DNA of 11,052 nt from Patescibacteria group bacterium (GTDB lineage: Bacteria > Patescibacteriota > Minisyncoccia > Minisyncoccales > CG1-02-41-26), in contig DYHM01000014.1 in NCBI GenBank assembly GCA_020724125.1, positions 1-11,052 of the forward strand, given 5' to 3'. Shown piece by piece: positions 1 to 7,687 of the stretch. The position numbers and the translations under genes were made by a program. Numbering within the stretch: position 1 is the first letter of the stretch; each line of letters opens with the position of its first letter. The notes beneath the pieces were generated by a model. It was not told where the DNA came from. It saw only the letters and a program-made list of their open reading frames with translations, and ran no database searches.

Positions 1-53
1 TATGGCATCAATTTACTAAAATTCACAAAAAACTTTATTAAACAACATCTTTA
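1..53 (+). repeat. Right end of a small TIR element (copy 1, cut by the window edge)
   Basis: Bases 4-53 match 8443-8492 at 48 of 50 positions. They end in the same terminal motif (ttaaacaacatctt) followed by TA. The left part of this copy lies outside the window. In the complete-looking copy at 8365-8490 the motif is present in inverted orientation at both ends. The identity is read directly from the sequence; that this is a mobile element is inference. Confidence 0.6.
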
Positions 54-283
54 ATGTTTTGGGATGAGTTCAATGTATTTCTACCTAAACCCTACATTAA
101 CTACTTTGTCTTAACTGAATGGAATCTTAAACAAGAACAACTTTACATCTATATTTAAAAAAGAACAAAAATCTAAAATGATTAAAAAACTATCATTCAA
201 AATTAATCCAACATCGAAACAGAAGCGCTACGATTTCATATGACATTCAACCTTAGAAATTAGAAATTTAAAAACGTTTAAAT
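54..283. other. AT-rich gap before pilB; no supported gene
   Basis: The stretch is AT-rich. One short open frame (54-158, 34 codons, ending in LYIYI) begins right at the repeat end but resembles nothing I recognise. Just before pilB there is a short 7-bp echo (ttagaaa twice, near 255-268). I see no Shine-Dalgarno sequence before the pilB ATG and no promoter I would defend. Confidence 0.4.
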
Positions 284-2053
284 ATGCTTATTGAACATCA
301 ACAATTAAAATCTTTTTTACTTGACGCTGGTTTAATCACGGAAAATCAGTTTGATCAGGCCTTAAAAATAGCTAAAAGGGAAAAGAAAAAAATTGAAGAA
401 ATTTTAGTCAGTAAAAAATTAATCAATCAAGAAGATCTCAATAAACTGAAAGCCTATATTTTAGGCATTCCTTATATTTCATTAGAAGAGGAAATTGTCG
501 ACCCTGAGATTTTAAAAATTATTCCCGAACCTATTGCTAAGAAAAATAATATCGTGGCTTTTAAGAAAAAGGGACAGGAATTGCAAGTGGCTATGCTTGA
601 CCCTGAGGACCTGAAAATTATTGATTTTATTAAAAAGAAATCTAATCTTAAAATTCTGCCTCGTTTGACTAATAAAAAAAGCATTGAAAATATTCTTTCT
701 CAATACCAAGAAAGTCTTCAGGCGAAGTTTGGGAAGTTTCTAAAGAAAGAAACGGAAGAGATAATAAAAGAAACCGAAGAGATAAAAACAGTCTTCCCGG
801 GAGAAATAGTGGAAGAAAAAGCGGATTTAGAAAAAAAAGCCCAAGAGATTTCTATAATTAGTATTATTGATACTATTCTTAACCGGGCTATCTTAAGGAA
901 AGCGTCGGATATTCACATTGAACCAATGGAAAAAGAAATTTTAATCAGATACCGAATCGATGGAATTTTGCGCGATGTTATGATTCTTCCGGTTAGTCTT
1001 AAATCAGGAATTGTTGCCAGGATTAAAGTTTTAAGCAATCTTAAATTAGACGAGCACCGCCTGCCCCAAGACGGCCGTTTTAAAATAGAAACTGAAAATT
1101 ATAAATATTCTTGTCGGATTTCTATCTTGCCGGTACACTATGGAGAAAAAACCGTTATCAGACTTTTGTCTGAAACCGCCAAACCGCTCACTCTTGAAGT
1201 GTTAGGCTTAAGAGGTTTAGGATTAGAAAAAATGCAAAGGAGTTTAAAAAAACCTGTTGGAATGATTTTAGTCACTGGTCCCACCGGCTGCGGCAAAACC
1301 ACCACTCTTTATTCGGTAATGGCTATTCTTAATAAACCAGAAGTTAATATATCCACAGTTGAAGACCCAATAGAATATTGCATGCCTAAAATCAATCAGA
1401 CTCAGGTTAATCCCCAAATCGGCTTAACTTTTGCCAATGGCTTGAGGGCTTTATTAAGACAAGACCCCAATATTTTAATGGTTGGAGAAATTCGAGACAA
1501 AGAAACTGCTTCTTTGGCTATTAACGCTGCTTTGACCGGACATCTTGTTCTTTCCACCCTTCACACCAATTCAGCAACCGGCGCTATTCCTCGTCTTCTT
1601 GATATGAAAATTGAACCGTTTCTGCTTTCTTCAACTTTAAATTTAATTTTAGCCCAGAGATTGGTTAGAAGACTTGTTGATGAAAAACAGGAATATAAAT
1701 TAAATAAAGAAGAATTAGAAAATCTCTCTAAATACTGCGATTTAAAAAAAATAGAAGAAATTTTACGGAAAGAAAAACTCCTAACAGAAAAACAAACTCT
1801 TAGTGATATTAAATTTTATCGGCCCCAACCAAGCAAAAAAGCCCCCGAAGGATATAAGGGAAGAATTGGAATTTACGAAGTTTTGGAGGTTTCTGAATCT
1901 ATTAAAAATCTTATTCAGAAAAAAGCCAGCGCTGATGAGATTCAAAGAAAAGCCCAAGAAGAAGGAATGAGATTAATGATTGAAGATGGTTTCATTAAAG
2001 CCGGTTTGGGTCTAACTTCCATTGAAGAGGTTTTACGAGTAATTATTGAGTAA
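284..2053 (+). CDS. pilB: Type IV pilus assembly / type II secretion ATPase (PilB/GspE family)
   Basis: This is the cytoplasmic hexameric motor ATPase that powers pilin polymerisation. The protein has 589 residues, near the usual size. An N-terminal MshEN-like domain spans about residues 1-141, followed by a charged linker with an imperfect 7-residue duplication (KETEEII, then KETEEIK, 155-168). The ATPase core has a Walker A at 332-340 (GPTGCGKTT), an Asp box at 357-365 (STVEDPIEY), a Walker B at 397-405 (ILMVGEIRD) and a His box at 419-431 (GHLVLSTLHTNSA). The TGYKGRIGIYEVL-type end motif is present at about 523-534. The zinc-binding CxxC pairs normally found between the arginine-rich segment and that end motif are missing; only one Cys (485) remains there. 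No pilin or PilC/PilT neighbour lies in the window. The ATG start has no Shine-Dalgarno, as for most genes here. PilB rather than GspE is inferred from what is usual in this type of genome. Confidence 0.93.
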   Translation: MLIEHQQLKSFLLDAGLITENQFDQALKIAKREKKKIEEILVSKKLINQEDLNKLKAYILGIPYISLEEEIVDPEILKIIPEPIAKKNNIVAFKKKGQELQVAMLDPEDLKIIDFIKKKSNLKILPRLTNKKSIENILSQYQESLQAKFGKFLKKETEEIIKETEEIKTVFPGEIVEEKADLEKKAQEISIISIIDTILNRAILRKASDIHIEPMEKEILIRYRIDGILRDVMILPVSLKSGIVARIKVLSNLKLDEHRLPQDGRFKIETENYKYSCRISILPVHYGEKTVIRLLSETAKPLTLEVLGLRGLGLEKMQRSLKKPVGMILVTGPTGCGKTTTLYSVMAILNKPEVNISTVEDPIEYCMPKINQTQVNPQIGLTFANGLRALLRQDPNILMVGEIRDKETASLAINAALTGHLVLSTLHTNSATGAIPRLLDMKIEPFLLSSTLNLILAQRLVRRLVDEKQEYKLNKEELENLSKYCDLKKIEEILRKEKLLTEKQTLSDIKFYRPQPSKKAPEGYKGRIGIYEVLEVSESIKNLIQKKASADEIQRKAQEEGMRLMIEDGFIKAGLGLTSIEEVLRVIIE

Positions 2054-2057
2054 AAAC

Positions 2058-2141
2058 ATGAAACATGAAGCATGAAGCATAAAACATAAAACATGAAACA
2101 TGAAACATGGAGCATAGAGCATGAGACATGAGACATAAAAA
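2058..2141. repeat. Tandem 7-bp repeat tract, 12 units
   Basis: Twelve uninterrupted heptads fill almost the whole 94-bp gap between pilB and the next gene. The units are atgaaac, atgaagc (x2), ataaaac (x2), atgaaac (x2), atggagc, atagagc, atgagac (x2), ataaaaa. Most variants occur as adjacent pairs, as if a 7- or 14-bp unit had been duplicated stepwise. The tract begins 5 bp after the pilB stop codon and ends 6 bp before the next ATG, so it must also act as the 5' leader of that gene if the two are co-transcribed. Confidence 0.9.
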
Positions 2142-2147
2142 ATATAT

Positions 2148-2792
2148 ATGAATCCATTAGTTTCTTTAGCAAAAACGGCTGTTGAAAATTATATTAAAGA
2201 AAGAAAAGTTATTTCTTCGGCTGAGAATTTACCAGAAGAATTTTTAAAGAAACAAGCAGGAACTTTTGTTACCATTTTAAAAAAACAAGGTGAAAAATCT
2301 GAATTGCGAGGTTGTATCGGAACCTATCTACCCGCTAAGAAAAATATCGCAGAAGAAGTTATTTATAATGCCATTGCCGCGGCCGCTGATGATTATCGTT
2401 TTGGGCCGATTCAAGAAGATGAATTCCCTAAACTTTCTTATGTTGTTTATATTTTAAGCGAACCAGAATTTATTTTAACCAAAGAAATTTCTGATTCATT
2501 AGAACTTTTTTTTCAAAAAGTTAAAACAAAACTTGATCCTAAAAAATTTGGAATTATTGTAAAAACTCATCCAATTTTATCTTTAAAAAACCTAAACGAG
2601 CAAAGCAAGACCAATGTAATATTTAATGGCCATTTTATTCCTAAAAGCGGTCTTTTATTGCCAGACATTGAAGGTATTGATACAATTGAGAAACAGGTTT
2701 TCATTGCTTGTCAGAAAGCAGATATTGATTTAACAAAAGAAAAAATTTTAATATACCGTTTTAGCGTTGAGCAACAAAAAAATGGGCAATAA
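2148..2792 (+). CDS. AMMECR1-domain protein (AmmeMemoRadiSam system protein A-like)
   Basis: A 214-residue soluble protein, the normal length for the single-domain AMMECR1 family. The diagnostic motif LRGCIGT is at residues 53-59, in the context of a preceding Lys-rich strand and a following IAEEVIYNAIAAAADDYRFGP helix (about 67-87). A conserved FPKLSYVVYILSEPE strand follows at 93-107. In many prokaryotes this protein accompanies a radical-SAM enzyme and a Memo-family protein, but neither partner is in the window. The biochemical role of the family is not settled and I do not assign one. The gene is 94 bp downstream of pilB, separated by the heptad tract, and may share its transcript. The start has no Shine-Dalgarno (it sits directly after an atatat stretch). 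Confidence 0.88.
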   Translation: MNPLVSLAKTAVENYIKERKVISSAENLPEEFLKKQAGTFVTILKKQGEKSELRGCIGTYLPAKKNIAEEVIYNAIAAAADDYRFGPIQEDEFPKLSYVVYILSEPEFILTKEISDSLELFFQKVKTKLDPKKFGIIVKTHPILSLKNLNEQSKTNVIFNGHFIPKSGLLLPDIEGIDTIEKQVFIACQKADIDLTKEKILIYRFSVEQQKNGQ

Positions 2793-2896
2793 AATAATTT
2801 GCTATTCTATTATTTAAGTAATGGTTTTAGAAAAAAGAATGATTTTTAATAAAAGGCAAGTCAAGAGATTTATTATTTTTTGAATAAAAAATATCC

Positions 2897-2924
2897 TTGT
2901 AAAAAATCTTCTCTTTTTTAAATA
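2897..2924 (+). promoter_or_regulatory. Possible promoter of the cysteine desulfurase gene
   Basis: TTGTAA (2897-2902), a 16-bp spacer and TAAATA (2919-2924) give a weak sigma-70-like match just before the ATG at 2936. If real, the transcript would be almost leaderless, which would fit the missing Shine-Dalgarno. In DNA this AT-rich, such matches arise by chance, so this is only a candidate. Confidence 0.22.
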
Positions 2925-2935
2925 CCTTTTAAACT

Positions 2936-4123
2936 ATGATAAAAAAAATCTATCTTGATTATGCCGCGACCACGCCCGTTGACCCACGAGTAATTCGGGC
3001 GATGCTTCCTTATTTTTCCAAGAAATTTGGAAATACAATGTCTTTACATTCTTTCGGCCAAGAGGCAAAACGGGCGTTAGAAGAGAGTCGGGAAATAGTG
3101 GCTGATTTAATAAAAGCAAAACCCAATGAGATAATTTTTACCAGTTCAGCCACTGAGAGCAACTGTTTAGCTTTAAAAGGGATTGCCTTTGCCAATAAAA
3201 ATAAGGGTAAGCGCGTTATAATTTCTTCAATTGAACATTCCTGCATTATGGAAAGCGCTAAATGGTTAGAAACCCAAGGGTTTGAAATAACCAGATTACC
3301 GGTTGATAAATATGGTTTGATTAATCCTGAAATTGTTAAAAAAGCAATTAAAAAAGAAACAATTTTGGTCTCAATAATTCACGCTAACAACGAAATTGGC
3401 GCAATTCAGCCTATTAAAAAAATAGGGGAAATTATTAAAAGTCAAAAATCAAAAGTCAAAAGTCAAATCTACTTTCATACTGACGCTGCCCAGAGTTTCG
3501 GGAAAATTCCGATTGATGTCAATAAAATGAATATAGATTTATTGACTGCCTCTTCCCATAAAATATACGGACCAAAAGGAGCAGCTTGTTTATTTATCAA
3601 AGAGGGAACAAAAATTGAACCAATTTTACATGGGGGCGGTCATGAAGCGGGATTGAGGTCTTCCACGGTAAATGCGCCGGCAATTGTTGGGTTCGCTGAG
3701 GCCTGTAAAATTTGTAAAAGAGAAATGGAAAAAGAGATTAAGAGATTAAGTAAATTAAGAGATAAATTAATAAAAGGAGTATTAACAAAAATCCCTGGTT
3801 CTTATTTAAACGGTCATTCAAAAAATAGATTACCCAATAACGTTAATTTTTGGTTTGAGTTTGCGGAAGGCGAATCAATGGTTATTCAGCTTGATTTACT
3901 GGGTATAGCGGCTTCTACCGGCTCTGCCTGTTCTTCGGCGAAATTAGAGCCCTCTTATGTTCTTTTGGCAATCGGATTAAAACCAGAACAAGCCCATGGC
4001 TCTTTAAGGTTAAGTTTGGGCCGTTGGACAAAAGAAAAAGACATTGATTATGTCTTGAAAATTCTTCCGGAAATTATTAAAAAACTCAGAAAAATTTCAC
4101 CCTTTAAGAAAAGTCAATTTTGA
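2936..4123 (+). CDS. nifS: Cysteine desulfurase, group I (NifS/IscS family)
   Basis: A PLP enzyme that takes sulfur from L-cysteine as a persulfide, for Fe-S cluster assembly and tRNA thiolation. The 395 residues match the usual length. The N-terminus reads YLDYAATTPVDPRV (6-19) and the cofactor-proximal His101 lies in IEHSC. ANNEIGAIQP is at 150-159, HTDAAQ at 181-186 (PLP-contacting Asp183), and the Schiff-base Lys209 in SSHKIYGPKG. GGGHEAGLRSST is at 233-244. The catalytic Cys332 lies in STGSACSS, the group I signature. Between IGE (163-165) and FHTD the protein is about six residues longer than E. coli IscS. The excess (KSQKSKVKSQ, 168-177) is encoded by tandem 7-bp repeats. No IscU or other isc gene is adjacent, so IscS versus NifS is not decidable here. 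The ATG lacks a Shine-Dalgarno. Confidence 0.95.
   Translation: MIKKIYLDYAATTPVDPRVIRAMLPYFSKKFGNTMSLHSFGQEAKRALEESREIVADLIKAKPNEIIFTSSATESNCLALKGIAFANKNKGKRVIISSIEHSCIMESAKWLETQGFEITRLPVDKYGLINPEIVKKAIKKETILVSIIHANNEIGAIQPIKKIGEIIKSQKSKVKSQIYFHTDAAQSFGKIPIDVNKMNIDLLTASSHKIYGPKGAACLFIKEGTKIEPILHGGGHEAGLRSSTVNAPAIVGFAEACKICKREMEKEIKRLSKLRDKLIKGVLTKIPGSYLNGHSKNRLPNNVNFWFEFAEGESMVIQLDLLGIAASTGSACSSAKLEPSYVLLAIGLKPEQAHGSLRLSLGRWTKEKDIDYVLKILPEIIKKLRKISPFKKSQF
3441..3468. repeat. Four tandem 7-bp repeats inside the cysteine desulfurase gene
   Basis: The units gtcaaaa, atcaaaa, gtcaaaa and gtcaaat run without a break inside the reading frame. They encode the Lys/Ser-rich stretch just before the conserved FHTDAAQ motif, where homologues have a short loop. 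Three units make 21 bp, so whole multiples of three keep the frame. The unit sequences resemble those of the intergenic tracts. Confidence 0.85.
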
Positions 4124-4331
4124 TTGTTTTTAAAACCCCGGCGCCTTAGGGCGGTTAGAAGCTTTAAACAACATCTTTAATAAACCATTTGGTTGCCTTT
4201 TTAAATGATTTGACACGAGAATCCGTGTTAAATTTGTCGTACCAATATGATAATGTCATAGTTGAGCAATTTAAAAATATCAGGGTTTGAAGCGATTTGC
4301 CATAATTTTTTTTAAGTAAAATCATTCATTA
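4124..4331. other. Left part of the gap between the cysteine desulfurase and dnaE genes
   Basis: The first 35 bp contain a short GC-rich patch (4136-4155, ending ttagggcgg) in otherwise AT-rich DNA. An 18-bp solo copy of the element end follows (4164-4181). A 37-codon open frame from 4175 ends at a stop near 4288; I do not recognise it. Two small dyads are visible: acacg/cgtgt (4213-4228) and tatga/tcata (4246-4260). No clear terminator follows the cysteine desulfurase gene. Confidence 0.4.
4164..4181 (+). repeat. Solo copy of the TIR element end
   Basis: The 18 bases ttaaacaacatctttaat are identical to 38-55, and the first 16 also match the right terminus at 8477. The motif is again followed directly by TA. 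The sequence to its left does not match the element interior, so this is either a degraded remnant or a different element sharing the same end. Confidence 0.5.
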
Positions 4332-4369
4332 ATTTTACTTAATTCTACGATCGTAGAATTAAGTAAAAT
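4332..4369. promoter_or_regulatory. Perfect 38-bp palindrome upstream of the dnaE promoter
   Basis: The two 19-bp halves (attttacttaattctacga and its exact reverse complement) meet with no spacer, centred between 4350 and 4351. The palindrome ends 7 bp before the -35 box of the dnaE promoter. Its centre would lie near -61.5 if transcription starts near 4412, a position typical of activator sites. A third copy of the outer arm (taagtaaaat, 4313-4322) lies upstream and could pair with the left arm instead. There is no U-tract after it, which argues against a terminator. An operator, a cruciform or a foldback element remnant are all possible. Confidence 0.65.
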
Positions 4370-4376
4370 ATCAGAA

Positions 4377-4405
4377 TTGAACTTTAGTCTTGTTTTTATT
4401 ATAAT
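4377..4405 (+). promoter_or_regulatory. Sigma-70-type promoter for dnaE
   Basis: TTGAAC (4377-4382), a 17-bp spacer and a consensus TATAAT (4400-4405) form the best promoter match in the window. Transcription would start near 4411-4413, giving a leader of about 83 nt before the dnaE ATG. The adjacent palindrome supports a regulatory region here. Start-site evidence is lacking. Confidence 0.6.
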
Positions 4406-4431
4406 TAGATAAGTGTCGCATATTAAGACCT

Positions 4432-4479
4432 ATGAAAAAAATCTCCACGCCTTCTGTGGGGTATTTTGAGAAGACGTGA
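4432..4479 (+). CDS. Possible 15-residue leader peptide ahead of dnaE
   Basis: ATG at 4432 opens a 15-codon frame, MKKISTPSVGYFEKT, ending in TGA at 4477-4479, 15 bp before the dnaE ATG. It lies wholly inside the predicted dnaE leader and overlaps both arms of the leader stem-loop, so its translation would open that stem. No Shine-Dalgarno precedes it. A frame this short may be chance; it is listed because of its position. Confidence 0.22.
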   Translation: MKKISTPSVGYFEKT

Positions 4480-4483
4480 GGAT
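4441..4483 (+). promoter_or_regulatory. dnaE: Stem-loop in the dnaE leader covering the Shine-Dalgarno-like site
   Basis: Bases 4441-4455 can pair with 4469-4483 over 15 positions, with two mismatches and one G-U, around a 13-nt loop (4456-4468). The right arm contains gtgagga (4476-4482), the only Shine-Dalgarno-like sequence seen before a gene in this window, 12 nt before the dnaE ATG. Folding would hide it. No U-tract follows, so control would be at translation rather than termination. The pairing is seen; the regulation is inferred. Confidence 0.45.
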
Positions 4484-4494
4484 AAATTGAATTT

Positions 4495-7400
4495 ATGAAA
4501 TTTACCCATCTTCATGTTCATTCGCATTACTCGCTTTTAGACGGTCTGCCGAAAATCAACGAAATTTTGGATTATATTCAAGAATTAGGCATGGATTCCT
4601 GCGCCTTGACCGACCACGGCAATCTCTACGGCGCCGTGGAATTTTACAAAGAAGCCAAAAAAAGAGGAATAAAACCAATCATTGGGGCGGAAGTTTATTT
4701 ATCTCAAGAACGAATGTATCAAAAAAGAGCAAATATTGATAATCTTAATTATCATCTTGTTCTTTTGGTTAAAAATAATGAGGGTTATAGAAATCTAATT
4801 AAACTTATTACTCAAGCCAATTTAGAAGGTTTCTATTATAAACCAAGAATTGATGAGGAATTATTGGTTCAACACAGCGCTGGACTGATAGCGCTTTCGG
4901 GCTGCCTTATGGGAAAAACGCCTTATTTAATTTCTATAGATAAAATTGAAGAAGCGCGAAAACAAGCTTTAAGGTACCAGGAAATTTTTGGGCCTGGCAA
5001 CTTTTATTTAGAGATTCAATATCATCCCAATCTGATAAATCAAATAAAAGTAAATAAAACTTTAATTGAATTCTCTAAAGAATTATCTATTCCATTGGTA
5101 GCCACTTGCGACGCTCATTATTTAAAACATGAAGACGCCGAAATCCAAGATATTTTAATGTTAATTAATACTAATACAAAGACAGACGACCCGGAGAGAT
5201 TAACAATGAAGACCGACGATTTTTCTTTAAGAACGCCTCGTGAAATGAAAGAATTGTTTAAAGAGACGTCAATCAGTTTAGAAAACACTCAAAAGATTGT
5301 GGAGGATTGCAACTTTGAATTTAATTTGAATCAAATAAAACTTCCTGTTTTTGAAACTCCGGATAATAAATCTCCGAATGAATATCTAAAAGAACTCTGC
5401 CGGCGGGGATTAGAAAATCCCAAAAAGAAAATTAAAGATAGATCAGCTGCTGAAAAACGATTAGAATATGAGCTTTCAGTAATTGAAAAAACTGGCTTCG
5501 CTTCTTATTTTTTGATTGTTCAAGATTTTGTTAATTGGGCAAAAGAAAACAGGATTATTGTTGGTCCTGGACGAGGCAGCGCGGCTGGCTCGTTGGTCTC
5601 TTATCTTCTAAATATCACCGAAGTTAATCCCTTGGAATATAGTTTACTTTTTGAAAGATTTTTAAGCGACGAAAGAATTTCGCTTCCTGATATTGACCTT
5701 GATTTCGCCGACCGACGTCGAGACGAGGTTATTTATTATATCGCCGAAAAATATGGTCAAGAAAAAGTGGCTCAAATTATTACCTTCGGAACAATGGCGG
5801 CCCGAGCTGTTGTTCGCGATGTTGGTCGAGCAATGAAATTAAGTTATAGTCTTTGCGATAAATTAGCCAAGCTCATTCCTTTTGGTTTTACCCTTGAGCA
5901 GTCTTTAGAAAAAATTTATGAGCTCCGTCAATTTTATGAAAGCGATTTAGCGATTAAAAAATTAATTGATGTCTCCAAAAAAATTGAAGGACGAGTTCGA
6001 CACGCTTCCACTCATGCCTGCGGCGTGGTAATCTCCGAGGAACCGTTAAACAATCTTGTTCCTTTGCAATACCCTACTGGTCAAAAAAAAACAACCATTT
6101 GTACTCAATATGAAATGCATTCGATTGAAGATTTGGGATTATTAAAAATAGATATTCTGGGTTTGAAATTTTTGACCATTATTGAAGATACTCTATCGCG
6201 CATTTATAAGATTCATAACATTAATGTTGATATTGAAAACCTTTCTTTTGACGATAAAAAAACCTACAAACTATTACAAGAAGGAAAAACAGTCGGTGTT
6301 TTTCAATTGGAAAGCGATGGCTTTCAACGATATCTAAAAGAACTAAAACCAACCAGTTTTGAAGATATTATTGCAATGGTCGCCCTATACCGGCCCGGTC
6401 CCATGCAGTTTATTCCAGAGTACATCGCCAGAAAGCAAAAAAAGAAAAAAATAGAATACTTAGATCCTCGGCTTAAACCAATTTTAGAGAAAACTCAAGG
6501 TATTTGTATTTTTCAGGAACAATTAATGCAAATTACGCGAGAAACAGCAGGATTTACTTTTTCAGAGGCTGATGTTTTAAGAAAAGCAGTCGCAAAAAAA
6601 ATAAAAACCCTATTAAAAGAACAAGAAAAAAAATTTATCGAAGGAGCAATGGAAAATGGTTTGAAAAAGGAAACTACTCAAAAAATTTGGGATTGGATTT
6701 TGCCTTTTGCCCAATATGGATTTAACCAAGCCCATTCCACTGCTTATTCCATGATTAGCTATCAGACAGCTTATCTAAAAGCTCATTACCCAGTGGAATT
6801 TATGGCTAGCCTTTTAACCTCGGAAAAAAATGATATTGAAAAAATAGCTTTTTTAATTGAAGAATGTAAAAATATGAAAATTGAGGTCTTGGCCCCGGAC
6901 ATTAATGAAAGTTTTCGAAACTTCTCGGTTATATCCGGTAAAGATAAAATAAGATTTGGACTTTTGGCTATTAAGAATGTTGGCGCCAATCTGGTGGAAG
7001 AAATTATAAAACAAAGAGAAAAGGGGGTTTTTAAATCTTTTTCTGATTTTGTTTCCCGGATTGACATAAAAGATTTAAATAAAAAATCATTGGAGAGTTT
7101 AATTAAGGCTGGTGTTTTTGATAAGTTTGAAGAAAGAAATAAACTCTTGGAGAACCTGGAAGATGTTTTAAGATTTAATCGCGATGTTAAAAAAATAAAT
7201 AATTCCAGTCAAAAAACCTTGTTTGAAAAAAGCGATCATTTCAGTCCTGTTTTCAAATTAAAAGAGACCAAACCAGCCTCTATTCAACAAAAACTTCTCT
7301 GGGAAAAAGAATTATTAGGTCTTTATATTTCTTCCCATCCCCTGGAAGAATTCAGGAAAATCTTAGAAAAGAAAACTCTGCCCCTGATGGACTTAAAAGA

Positions 7401-7665
7401 ACATTTGTTTAACCAAAAAATAAGAGTGGGGGGAATAATTTCTTCTATTAAAAAAATTTTAACCAAGAGGGGCGAACCAATGTTATTTATGAAATTAGAG
7501 GATTTAACAGCCAAGGTAGAAGTAGTTGTTTTCCCAAGCATAATTGAAAGAAATTCTCTGCCCCTGGAAGAAAATAAAATTGTTTTTATTACCGGTCGAG
7601 TAGATAATTATAACGACTCGCCTAAAATAATTGCTGAAAACATTGAAGAAATAATAGAAGAGTAA
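4495..7665 (+). CDS. dnaE: DNA polymerase III subunit alpha (DnaE1-type replicative polymerase)
   Basis: The catalytic subunit of the replicative polymerase, 1056 residues (E. coli: 1160). The N-terminal PHP domain (about 1-270) retains all nine likely metal ligands: H7, H9, D16, H41, E66, H87, C137, D206 and H208. This suggests a working 3'-5' proofreading site, as known for Thermus and mycobacterial enzymes. The C-family polymerase core has GPGRGSAAGS (357-366), the catalytic Asp pair D401 and D403 in PDIDLDF, the third Asp D553 in KIDILGL, GVFQLESDG (601-609) and LYRPGPMQ (631-638). A helix-hairpin-helix region follows (about 800-880). An internal clamp-binding motif QKTLF is at 906-910 and an OB fold spans about 975-1050. 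The protein stops right after the OB fold, so the tau-binding C-terminal domain is absent. No intein is seen. The start fits the conserved HLHVHS N-terminus. Confidence 0.97.
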   Translation: MKFTHLHVHSHYSLLDGLPKINEILDYIQELGMDSCALTDHGNLYGAVEFYKEAKKRGIKPIIGAEVYLSQERMYQKRANIDNLNYHLVLLVKNNEGYRNLIKLITQANLEGFYYKPRIDEELLVQHSAGLIALSGCLMGKTPYLISIDKIEEARKQALRYQEIFGPGNFYLEIQYHPNLINQIKVNKTLIEFSKELSIPLVATCDAHYLKHEDAEIQDILMLINTNTKTDDPERLTMKTDDFSLRTPREMKELFKETSISLENTQKIVEDCNFEFNLNQIKLPVFETPDNKSPNEYLKELCRRGLENPKKKIKDRSAAEKRLEYELSVIEKTGFASYFLIVQDFVNWAKENRIIVGPGRGSAAGSLVSYLLNITEVNPLEYSLLFERFLSDERISLPDIDLDFADRRRDEVIYYIAEKYGQEKVAQIITFGTMAARAVVRDVGRAMKLSYSLCDKLAKLIPFGFTLEQSLEKIYELRQFYESDLAIKKLIDVSKKIEGRVRHASTHACGVVISEEPLNNLVPLQYPTGQKKTTICTQYEMHSIEDLGLLKIDILGLKFLTIIEDTLSRIYKIHNINVDIENLSFDDKKTYKLLQEGKTVGVFQLESDGFQRYLKELKPTSFEDIIAMVALYRPGPMQFIPEYIARKQKKKKIEYLDPRLKPILEKTQGICIFQEQLMQITRETAGFTFSEADVLRKAVAKKIKTLLKEQEKKFIEGAMENGLKKETTQKIWDWILPFAQYGFNQAHSTAYSMISYQTAYLKAHYPVEFMASLLTSEKNDIEKIAFLIEECKNMKIEVLAPDINESFRNFSVISGKDKIRFGLLAIKNVGANLVEEIIKQREKGVFKSFSDFVSRIDIKDLNKKSLESLIKAGVFDKFEERNKLLENLEDVLRFNRDVKKINNSSQKTLFEKSDHFSPVFKLKETKPASIQQKLLWEKELLGLYISSHPLEEFRKILEKKTLPLMDLKEHLFNQKIRVGGIISSIKKILTKRGEPMLFMKLEDLTAKVEVVVFPSIIERNSLPLEENKIVFITGRVDNYNDSPKIIAENIEEIIEE

Positions 7666-7687
7666 ACCTGAGTAAAGAAATAAATGA

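Noticed and set aside
54..158. 34-codon frame after the first repeat
   Set aside because: Short, AT-driven, no recognisable motif and no ribosome binding site. It could be a gene remnant but cannot be supported.
1942..2172. Minus-strand frame rich in Met, Cys, Phe and His
   Set aside because: It is the translation of the 7-bp repeat tract plus the antisense of the pilB end. The repeating residues come from the period-7 DNA, not from a real protein.
4175..4288. 37-codon open frame before dnaE
   Set aside because: It starts inside the repeated element end, shows no family motif and is too short to separate from chance.
4332..4369. Palindrome as terminator of the cysteine desulfurase gene
   Set aside because: It lies over 200 bp after the stop codon and is followed by atatcagaa rather than a T-run. 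Its position next to a promoter fits regulation better.
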